Below, piece after piece: positions 46,901 through 58,900 of a DNA stretch of 64,000 nucleotides. Under the pieces are notes generated by a model, which was not told the origin of the DNA, searched no databases, and saw only the letters and a list, made by a program, of their open reading frames with translations. This DNA is from Owenia fusiformis (lineage: Eukaryota > Annelida > Polychaeta > Sabellida > Oweniidae). The stretch's first letter is position 1; each line of letters opens with the position of its first letter. The translations under genes and the position numbers were made by a program. The stretch covers positions 15,672,822 through 15,736,821 of the forward strand of contig CAIIXF020000008.1 in NCBI GenBank assembly GCA_903813345.2. The letters are read 5' to 3'.

Positions 46901-49900
46901 CAATTTCTATTAAGGATGGTTTTCCAAGTTCTTGTAAGGATGGTCAATTGGCCTGTTTGTTATTACTTCGTATTAAAGTCCCATCGTGTGTTAATTACAA
47001 CAGAACAAAAGCTGTTAATAGTCACATGAAATATTCATGCACTCATAATATCAATTTTGCTATTAGTGAGGTGCTTTAACAGTCGTTGCATATATGGGAT
47101 AACCAGATGCCTCAGCCAATTCATTTATAATAAATGTCATGCATTTTTATTTTACTTTATGATAATGATAACAATTTCATTAAGTTTTTACAATAGACAA
47201 TAGGCAGCCATATATTTTGCTAATGTGACAGTTTATATAGTGTTGCACTTTCTTGTTCACTGCACAAATTAGTGTAACTGCTACAATGACTATACACTAT
47301 TACATTTCCGAAAAAAACACACAGAGTCTAGTAACAAGCTACCACTATGAAGATTAAGCTCTCTTTTAAAAAGTGGAGTCGGACAAATGCAGAATGTTCC
47401 AAAAATGAAAAGGCCTTATTTTACATTTAAAACCCATGTAATGCTTAATGGTCAATGGGATATTAGGTCACAATAGTATTATCATGATTGCCTTATCCTT
47501 AAGTCTTTACCCAAGTCTGCTGACTTTTTAGTAACTTTTTAGTTCTTCAGTTCACTATTTTATTATTCTTCCGAGTCATATTGTTGTTGTTTTTTAAGAT
47601 CAGGTTCTTTAGATATATATTGTGGATCGACTGTTAAGATTAAATTCAAATAGATCGTTCAGAAAATGACATGCAATTACTTTTTATTTATTTCATCAAC
47701 GGATGCAAATTACAAATGCAATAACCTGTAATCTACTTACTAAAATCGTGGTCTAATAAAACTTAGATATACTAAATATATAAATGCAGTCCTAGCTCAT
47801 TGCAAGTGATTATTAGTTCAATAATTACGAAGCATGCAGCGAGTAGCATGTTACAATAGGAATACACAGTAATTAGCAGATGTACAATTTATGTCCTTGC
47901 GATTTCATTTGGTGCTAGATTACCTTATGTGGATGCCTGCATCCTACGTGATATATTATCGCCATATAACATATTGTCACTTGACGAACCAGGTGGACTG
48001 ACCGAGCGTCATTCAGGAGAAAACGTCAGTACAGAAACAGTTAATCAACGAATAGGACTTAAACAGATGTCGATGTACATTGTACAAGAATCACTTAGAA
48101 AAGCTCAATGAATTATAAATGGCATGAAATGGTTTATAACAATCCCGTATCCAGTTATCAGTGAGATTACTGGTTTAATTTTACTATTAGTAATAGGCAG
48201 ATATTCTACTACACTTACATAACTGGATAAAAGGACCATCAAGGAAATGTGTTTTAAAAATCGGATTTTTCGGTTGTTTCTGTTCCTTCTGCTGGTGCTA
48301 GGGTACCTATGTGTAGGAGCAATGATATTTATGGAGATGGAGGGACCCAAAGAGATACAAATGAAACACGACCTCAGGGCGATGCGCAGGGACTTCCTGC
48401 TCCAGAAAACATGCATCTCAGGTACAACAGTGTTGCAAAAATTATTTTTCTCTAACAAATATTACATAAGATGATAAGATGTATAAGATAATATGATGAT
48501 ATGTACCTGGTATATCTATCTTTCTTTTGTGATATTGAATAGTAGGATTCGATATCAATAAACAATGTTTTTGAAGCATAGCCTTGAAGGGGGATTATAG
48601 GATACTCATTGAATGGATATAATTTTTATTTTATTCTTCAGAGGATATCATCTAATTGTTATATTTTCTTAACTATGCACTATGGGTTGATGTACATTTT
48701 TTTGATTTCAAGATGTTTTGTTTCAAAATAAGTTCATCCTTTTCAAATATAAAATTTTACTGTCATGATAAGATTATTTTCATCGATTATAAATAGTAAA
48801 TATCAAATGAAATTTTTTTTATTGAATATGTATGTCTATTATATGTTCAAGCATGAGCATATTGAAATTTGAATCTGAATGATTTCGCTCTAAGTCATAG
48901 AACTTTTAAGGTCAATTAAATCAATTTTCAAGATAAACAAGATGTAACCAATAAGTATTGCACTAATTCACAGCAAATGTAACAGATAGATACTAAATAT
49001 CAGATTTTTAATCAGCTGAAGAGCTAGATTTCCAGGTAATGATATTTTTATGATATATTCATTAACTATTATTGAATTAAAAAGGTAGAGGTAATAACAG
49101 GCCATCCAACTGTCCCGCAATTTGCGTATTTGTCACACATTTCCTGAGTAAATTGGAGTCACGCCTGTTTTTTTGCGTGACAGAATATGTCACACCAATA
49201 CACATTTTTTTCTTATTAATACTCTAGTAGCTCATATGCTGGTTGAGTATGCACTTCTATGTCCAGAGATTTTCTCTTCAGAAATCATCTATGTGAAGGT
49301 CATTGATCAATTTTGGCTTGGTAACATATTTGCCACTGAAGGCGAAATAGGTCAAATGGCCACGCCCTTTTTTACGCAAATACTCCCCCCCCCCATTTTT
49401 GCATCTCTGGAACCGTTGGACATAGAAGGTTGTGTGACCACTCAAAATGTCCGGAATGGCCACATTATAGGGGGTCAATAATACATATGTATTTAAAAAA
49501 GTCAATGGTTCTCAAGATATTTGCCAAAAACTGATTTTAGAATGAAAACTCCACTATTTTCTCCTTTGATCCTGTCCCTGGCTCCGATTTCGTTACTCGG
49601 CTGGGAAAAAAGGTTTGTTGGCATCATTTTGTGCCAGACACTCTCTAGAATAAATTCATCTTGGGTGGAATAAAAATGTGTGTTAAACGAATTCGCTATG
49701 GGCAGTTAAAGAGGCGCCATCTATTCATTTTCAAACAAGGGGTAGGGGTATAAAATAATTTTTTAACACATTTTAATAGTAAAATGACATTGAAATACTA
49801 ATAAAGTCTTATCAAAAACATTATTTACAATCAGTATGAATTTTCTTGTGTGGATTAGGGTGAAAATAAGGGCATATCTTGAAATTCACTACAGGGGCGC

Positions 49901-52900
49901 CACCTATTTCTGTACGTGTAATAACTTATTTTAGATTCGTTAAGGTACCAAATGTACTGAAAAAATTAATTCTGAAGGACCTATACATGTTCATACCACA
50001 TACTTAAAATTAGATCAATAGCTTATGTACCGGCGGAGAAAAAATTTATTGAAATTTAAAATTGTGGTATCATGCAGGATAGGGCCGGGTGACCATATCT
50101 CACATTATTAACTTCCAAAATATGGAGCATATGCATCTCAAATGTACTCAAAATGTTGTATGTACTCTTGCTTTGTCATAATATTACTAATAAGAAGTAG
50201 AAAAAAAATGATTGTACATTTTAGAAATTATTAATTCTCATTTTGGCTTCTGACGTCCCAGGGGTGACCATATCTCACCTTTATAACTTCCAAAATATGG
50301 AGCATATGTTTCTCAAATGTGGTCAAAATGGTGTATGTACTCTTGCTTTGTCATAATATTAGTAATAAGAAGTAAGAAAATGATTGTTCATTTAAAAAAA
50401 TATTAATTCTCATTTTGGCTTCTGACGTCCCAGGGGTGACCATATGTCACCTTAATAACTTCCAAAATATGGAGCATATGTTTCTCAAATGTGCTCAAAA
50501 TGGTGTATGTACTCTTGCTTTGTCATAATATTAGTAATAAGAAGTAGAAAAATGATTGTACATTTTAGAAATAATTAATTCTCATTTTGGCTTCTGACTT
50601 CCCAGGGGTGACCATATGTCACCTTAATAACTTCCAAAATATGGAGCATATGTATCTCAAATAAACTCAAAATGGTGTACGAGGCCCGATCAGAAAGTAA
50701 GTAACCAACTGCTCTCATTTTTTCATACATTATTCAATCACATTGAAATTTTCACAGATGATGCAGAAAATATGAACCTATTTTAATAAGATCAATGACA
50801 ATGGGTTAGCCTCAATTACATTGTTATGTGTGTTGCTAAGGTGACGATTATTTTGGGTAGGCGGGGCACCCTTTTGAATGCGGGTTTGAAAAATAATTTA
50901 TAGAGTTTTTTTTATATTGTATACCTCCATATGACCTTACATTTTCATGCAAGACTGCATAATATGTTTTATGTGATTATCACAATGGTAACTACATTCC
51001 AATGTCTCATTTATGAGTCATCGACACAAAGAAGTCAAGGACATATGTGTCATAATGATGGTCGCAGTTCAGTCACAGTTTCAGTCAAGTCAAATGTGTT
51101 TGAAAGGGGATTTTCCTGGCTTGCACCCCTAAGAGCTCACATTACCGAAGATGCAGTAGATGAAGCCTTCTCCATGGCTACACAACTTCTTCAGGCTCCC
51201 TAGTCCCCAGACTTGGCCCCATGCAACTAATACATAACCCTCTTTCCAAATGCATAGATGTTGTTACATGGAATCCATTTTTGACAGCAATGAAGCCGTC
51301 ATTAAAGCTTTCAATGGCAGTTTGCATTCATTGAATGGTGACCTGATGCACGTCTTTAAGGACAGAGTGAAACGTTGCCTTAACTGCATTGACTTTGGTA
51401 GCGATTATTTTGGGAGAACTAGGAATTTAAATGTAGTCATACATGTAAATTTGATATATTTGGGGGTATAACAACATGTAGAAAAACTCTACAAAGTATC
51501 TTCAAACGCCACTTACAAAAGAGTGCCCCGCCTACCCAAAACAATTGTCACCATAGCAACAGCCATAACAATGAAATTGATGCAAGCCTATTTCCTTTGA
51601 TCTTGTTTAATAGGTCAATATTTTCTACATCATCTGTGAAACTTTCAATGTGATTGATGGAAAAATAAGAGCACTTGGTTACTTACTTTCTGATCGGGCC
51701 TCGTATGTACTCTTGCTTTGTCATAATATTATACTAATAAGATGTAGGAATATGATTATACATTTAAAAAATTTTAATTTTCAACTCAACAACCAAAAAG
51801 TTTGTTTCCTTCGCTGATCTCACTAGATAGAGGCTGCGGATTCAGTCTTAAATGATGCAGGATAGATGAAAACTGTTGTGCGTAACATGCTAAAATCAGT
51901 TTTTGGCAAATATCTTGAGAACCATTGACTTTTTTAAATACATATGTATTATTGACCCCCTATAATGTGGCCATTCCGGACATTTTGAGTGGTCACACAA
52001 CCTTCTATGTCTAACGGTTCCGGAGATACAAAAAATGGGGGGGGGAGTATTCGCATAAAAAAGGGCGTGGCCATTTGACCTATTTCGCCTTCAGTGGCAA
52101 ATATGTTACCAAGCCAAAATTGATCAATGACCTTCACATAGATGATTTCTGAAGAGAAAATCTCTGGACATAGAAGTGCATACTCAACCAGCATGAGCTA
52201 CTAGAGTATAATGTCAAGCTGAGAGAAAACGAACATAATTCGTTCGGAATTTCAATGCAAATTTCATATACGGTATGTCACGCTTTGTTCCGAATTTTCT
52301 TGTTCCCCCCTCTGAATTATGATGTTTTGTTATTGGTATAACATTTGATTAATTTCTTGATTTTGTTGATTCCATGGTTATTTCTATCATTCCTAAACAA
52401 GTTACATTTATAATTAATGCATTAATGACTGTAAACTAATTAATTACTGATGCATATACATTGGTTGATCTCAATTGCCATTCGATGTTGACAATACAAC
52501 TTTATTTCATTCTATTTTCTAAGTAAATGATGATTCTTCATGATTTACAGGGGTTTTAATGTTCCACTTTGGGCTCTTTGTTCTCTCTCATATCACAACA
52601 AACACAACACTGCACTCAGTACAAACATCCCCTGCACTGATGATGTAATCTAATAGCACCCAATTTAAGAATTATTTTGCACCCAGTTAAGTTCCATCAG
52701 CACCAAGTTTTTGAAATTCAGGAGAAATCGATTTATTCTTCATGATCAATGCATTTATCTGCCAAAAAAGGTAAAATTTGAATTCAGAGACAGAAATCCT
52801 AGAGAGGAATATATATCTGTTGTTGAGAAAACATCATCAGGTCAGAAAAACATCATAAGGTCATGAAAGACATCATTAGGTCAGAAAAACATCATAAGGT

Positions 52901-55900
52901 CAGAAAGACATCATTAGGTCAGAAAAACATCATTAGGTCATGAAATTATATCTATTGTAGGTCTTAAAAGTCATGAAGCAATGAAAATAACTAAACCCAT
53001 TGACCACATCAGTGAAATGAATCTTATTTGATCTGAACAATAGAACTAACTAATCTACCTATTACTGTTAAAGAAGTGGGTTTACTCAAAGGGACATTTA
53101 TTTTGATCTGAAATGTTTTGTATTCATAATGATCTGTAGGTTCCAATAAGAAGAGACAATGGTATGAATCTTATTTTCTGTGTGACATATTGTTACAGTC
53201 TCCAACTTTTTTGTGGACAATTTTCACACTCGATATTTGGCATTCGGTGTTTGATGGTCCCAGTCAGCATCTGTAACAAATGGCAGGTGGTGACATTTTG
53301 CATGTTAATCCCTTGTTATTTTATTGAATTTGTTGGAGCCAGTTTACTTGCCTAACAATGTCATGAAAACGTACAATGATTTGAATTAGATTTATATCTG
53401 TTTCTATGTGCTTGTATGTTTGTAACTGTGTCATAGAGCATTGTGACATTAGAGAAACAAAGTATTGAATAATCTTTCTTTTTATCCTTGCTGTTAATTT
53501 CTTCACATTTAAACAATATCTCCGTTTTCTCACATGCACTTCTACGTGTTTAAGCAATGACTTGACAACATTATTTATGTTAACCATGAAATATTAAAAA
53601 TTTAAAAAAATTTAAAACTAACAATTAAATTAGAAGATTTGTTTATTGGTTTTTTGGAAGACAATATCTTCCCAGAAATAGCAAACTACTGTATCCCTTT
53701 AAAGAAGAAAGTATTATGAAAATGTCAACCAGCCATGTATTGCTGTATGCATAGCTTCAGGAAGAGATTTTTCTGTCTCTGGGACCATGTATGGATCATA
53801 ATAAATATCAGGTACATTTACTATTGTCACATCTATCACATTCTCTACAAGTCCTTGTGGCTACTCCATGTCTCAGCTTGTGTTACACACATCTGATGCT
53901 ACATAAGCATGTATCACCTTAATATGCAAATAGTGGAAAAACAACATTAATTTATTGATATCCTTGTAATTTATTGATATCCATATAATTTATTTAGCCT
54001 CCAATATTGTAGAGTAGTTTTCAAATCAATCTTGTACTAAATTATACTTTGTCAATATTGTTAAATAATGTCAAGAATTTGGGGTTACTAAAATCTCATG
54101 AAAACAATTATTAGTTGCAAATCATTGATATCAATGTTATGGATGCCATGCATTGTGACCAAATGTCATTCACTTAAAAATGAAAGTTGTTACAATATGT
54201 TACCGCTTCCTGGAGGTGACATAAAAAGTGACATAAAGGTAACATAAAAAGTGTGATTGAATGGTCAGTTTTGATTCTAAATAAGGTTTTCTTATTTTTG
54301 AACATAATTCCCAGGTCAGATTAATCATAAAATGCCTGGCTAATGGTTTCATAAAACCTAATTCCACCAGTGTCATTGGAGAATGGATATAAACTGACTT
54401 AAATGGCTTTGTTTTTATGTGTAGCTGATGTCCCCTCAGCTTACCCTGGTTTTATTGGTTAATTGAACTGTACTCTAACTTTGAGCAATCATTTAGAAGT
54501 TTGGTGGTGTTCAACCATCCAATCACTGGGCGCTGCAGTCAGAAACTTTCAAGATAGTAGATAATCATCCTCAAGGTTTGGAATTCAGATTCTGATTGGC
54601 TCATTGAGTCCAGATGTTTATTTGCTGTATTAAGAGTGAGATAGGGTGAATTGGTCATGCAAAGGGTAATACCCCCTCAGCTTGGAGTAGCGTGTTGATC
54701 TGGGGATGTCTCATTTAGAACTAATAACTTCTCAACCCCATCCTTTGTTGCTTGGATACACACATTTATCTTCATATTCATTGCAATTGATTATATTCTA
54801 CCACTTAACAAAACTGGAATCTCCTCGAATTCACTAATCTGGGATAAGCCTGTACTTATAAGTCTCTAGTATTACTTAGACCATCTGTATTATTTGTGTT
54901 ACCCTATTATTACATCACAATTAGACTAGTTCCGTTATCCTGATTGATATAATGGCTCATTTTGATGGATACATTTACATGTATTATGTTTGTCGAACAT
55001 GATTGGTCTTATTTACTTTGCAATGGAGATGGGATTTAGGTGTTCTGAATGATATTTAGGAACTGTGTGGGTTTAGAATGAAAAGTCAGATAATTGTGTC
55101 CTGGATTGTAACCATAGTAACCAATTCCTAGAATTGTAGTTGTTTTGATTCATTCCAAGCCAAGGTTTCTATTGTGATATATTCATGTACACATGTTAAG
55201 TTTTCTTATCTTATGAGCCTAGCAAGTAATTGTAAATATGTTATTGTATAAACTTGTTATTGTAAGTTGTACCTAATATACCCAATAATTATTAAAGTAT
55301 ACTTTGTACATAAAAATATTGGCTGAGACTTGGAAAATTTGCATTTAATGTCTCTCAAAATTGAAACATCTGATTGGGTTTGGAGGCGAAGTCTCGCGAG
55401 TTGCTCGGATATAACCAAGCAAAAGCCATTGAAATCTTGGAGAATACTCTTGTAAAAGAGCGTATGCTAATAACGGTTTCCTGAAATACATTTTTAACTG
55501 AAAATTTTAGAACTATCACTTTTGCTTACTTATATACAGTTAAAACTTTTATGATTTTTATAGTATAGACAATATATTGATATTTGTGAAATGCCCAATA
55601 TTCCAAATATTTGACCAACAGTGTATATGCCTGAGCAGAAGTACACAGTCAACTACACAGCTCCAAGATTTAGGCAAATGTACAATGTATAGAAATGTAA
55701 GAGTCCTCTCAAACTGAGCCATTCCTTGGAACTGTGCATTGGCCTGTATATGTAATTTGATACCATGCCAACAGCATGTAAAGATGCATGTATCATTAGA
55801 CGAACAATATCTTACTAAACAATACTAGACAAATAATATAACATGATATATGTTGCAATTAGCAACCACTTGTTGCATTGTATACTACTGTATATACATA

Positions 55901-58900
55901 ATATATAGATGCAGGTGTGATGATGAACTCAGGTTGCACATGGTTCTTTGATTTATATAAGAATTCAGGTGAATTTCATAATAGATAATGTCGAAGTTGG
56001 AGATTATAAATATATCACCACTTACCCCTTAGGGTGGTGACATCAAAATTGTATTCTAGTTCCAAATAGGTAATTAACACTAACTAAAAAAGTGGTGAAC
56101 GCAATAGTCTCCAACTTTTAGTGGACTGTGTTCGGTGTTTGGCAGTTAGCGTTTGTCATTTGTAACAAATGGCAGGTAGTGAGTGACATTTTGCATGTTG
56201 ATGCCTTGTTTATTTGTGTTTTGGAAAAATGTTGAAAAAATAGCTTCTGATAACATTAACAGAATTTAAAAGCTTTCATAGTATGTGATTTAAATGAAAA
56301 AGTAAGAATGTTTTCCAAACATATATCCTATATAAGAAAATGTATGCTTTGAATAAAAGAATTCAAAATAACATTGGTACGCTGTATGTAAAACACTTGT
56401 AAAACTACAAGTAATTTCCGTTGTTGCAATTATCTTAATCTGTGGTGTCTATGAAGAGGCATTGATGTTACAATTATATGAGCTAGTAATCATCTAACAG
56501 AATATTTTATTGGCAGGCTCTTGTTGCCTGGATGACTTGATAAACAACTTCCCACACAGAGCAATCTCATAAGATAGACATTAGAGTCATTTTCGTACAT
56601 GATACAACATTTCAAAGGGTAGCAAGAGCAACATTTGTTGATCAAAGAAAAACTGATTTATGGTATTCATCATTCATTGTGATCTAATGTAGACATTTAA
56701 ATAGAAAGATTGCACAGGCAGTATCCATTCCACAATTATCCTGTGAGTTGATGAAGTGAAGGTAGTCCAATCACCACTGAGCACTCAGCTTGAATAGTAG
56801 AAGAGCACATATATATGTACTGTACCATTACACAGTGTACTGTACCATAGCATACTGTACCATTATGCAGTATACTGTGGCCTGACACAGTGTACTGTAC
56901 CATAGCATACTGTACCATTATGCAGTATACATGTACTGTGGCCTGACACAGTGTACTGTACCATAGCATACTGTACCATTACACAGTGTACTGTACCATA
57001 GCATACTGTACTATTACACAGTGTACTGTACCATAGCATGCTGTACTGTGACACAGTATACTCTACCATAGCACACTGAACCATTACATAGTGTACTGTA
57101 CCATAGCATACTGTACCATTACACAGTGTACTGTACCATAGCATACTGTACTATTACACAGTATACTGTGCGATAGAATGCTGTACTGTGACACAGTGTA
57201 CTGTACCATAGCATACTGTACTGTGATACAGTATACTCTTCCATAGCACACTGAACCATTACATAGTGTTCTGTACCATAGCACACTGTACCATTACATA
57301 GTATACTCTACCATAGCATACTGTACCGTGACACAGTGTATTGTACCATAGCACACCATACCATTACAGAGTGTACTGTACCATAGCATACTGTACCATG
57401 ACAATGTGTACTGTACCATAGCATACTGTAACATAACACTGTGTACTGTACCATAGCATACTGTACTATTACACAGTGTTATGTACCATAGCATAATGTA
57501 CCATGACACAGTATACTATAGCATAGCATACTGTACCATTACACAGTATATTGTACTATTAAGCATACTGTACCATAACAGAGTGTTCTATACTATAGCA
57601 CAGTATACTGTATCGTAATTCTATATACTGTACTGTATCATAACACAGTGCACTTTATCAATGCGGAATATACTGTACCATAATACAGTGAAACATCCCA
57701 TAATTATTGTAGAATGTACCTATGCTGATATCATCATACACCAATTGTACAGTATATGTACCATGTCAATGTTAACCATAATGTTGATTGTACTTTGTAT
57801 AATGTATTTTGTACTTTACAGGATTTTATATCCAATACCAAACTCAATTCGTTCTGCTTTTTGATGTTTCAATGTTATGTTTCCTTTTCCAGATGCTGAG
57901 TTAGAAAATTTCATAGTTGAGGTCATTGAAGCCAATAATCGCGGAGTGAGTGCTGTGGCCAATGTCACTAAGGATCCCAACTGGAGCTTCGGCCAGTCTC
58001 TCTTCTTCGCTTGCACCATTCTCACCACTATAGGTAGGTATATCATAATTTCCTGTTATGCAATGAATTAAGGATTATAGAGACTCACAAATAGGGTCAG
58101 TGGACATAATGATTATGTCACACATACTTTTAAATAAGTGCTGTACCGGTAATGCCTTGGTCACATTTGCTCCAATTTTCACTATGATGATGTGATAGAT
58201 GTGATGAATGAATGAAACAATGTTAGGAGAACTTATTGAGCCAGTCTAGTTTAATGTTCGTAGGGTGAATATGGGACTTGTCCTGTACCCTAACAGGGGA
58301 AACACTCTCATAGATCCTAAAAGATCCTCACAGGTGAAAGACCCTCAAGGGCAAAAGATCCTTACAGGTGAAAGACCCTCAAGGGCAAAAGATCCTTACA
58401 GGTGAAAGACCCTCAAGGGTGAAAGATCCTTACAGGTGAAAGACCCTCAAGGGCAAAAGATCCTCACAGGTGGAAGACCCTCAAGGGTGAAAGATCCTTA
58501 CAGGTGAAAGACCTTCAAGGGCAAAAGATCCTCACAGGTGAAAGACCCTCAAGGGTGAAAGATCCTTACAGGTGAAAGACCTTCAAGGGCAAAAGATCCT
58601 CACAGGTGAAAGACCCTCAAGGGTGAAAGATCCTTACAGGTGAAAGACCCTCAAGGGCAAAAGATCCTTACAGGTGAAAGACCCTCAAGGGCAAAACACT
58701 CTCACTTGTAAAAGGGATTAAGGGGGTGTATCTCATACTGTTAAACCAATGAATTCCTTTACGTCATATGTAATACCATGATGAATCAAGGTGCGTGTAT
58801 CTGGTTGTGTGATTGCATGATTTTTTTATTGTGGCATCACATAGCTACATCAAACGTTCATCAGACCTTAGCACAGGATTTCATTATGTGATTTCATTAA

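Larger units (their letters stand above)
49220..52208. mobile_element. 2,989-bp element with about 325-bp inverted arms, TAA target duplication
   Basis: The left arm (TACTCTAGTAGCTCATATGC, to about 49545) is repeated inverted at 51890-52208 (GCATGAGCTACTAGAGTA). It is flanked by TAA at 49217-49219 and 52209-52211, a 3-bp target as in PIF/Harbinger elements (inference). The mirrored ORFs at 49173-49481 (+) and 51949-52194 (-) are the same arm read twice, not proteins. The core carries a 172-bp array and a mariner. Confidence 0.82.

Noticed and set aside
48105-48458. 117-codon minus-strand ORF over channel exon 1c
   Set aside because: Antisense shadow; the plus strand encodes the conserved TM1 and cap with a donor in the right phase.
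49173-52194. Two nearly identical ORFs (MLVEYALLCPEIF...) on opposite strands
   Set aside because: They are the same inverted arm of one transposon read from both ends, not a duplicated gene.
56736-57509. Four minus-strand ORFs of 66-93 codons with MVQYAMVQYTV-like repeats
   Set aside because: They are translations of the 35-bp satellite; composition and periodicity follow the DNA repeat and no splice or start context exists.
58312-58700. 34-bp repeats resembling a CRISPR array
   Set aside because: Direct tandem minisatellite without spacers, inside an animal gene intron.
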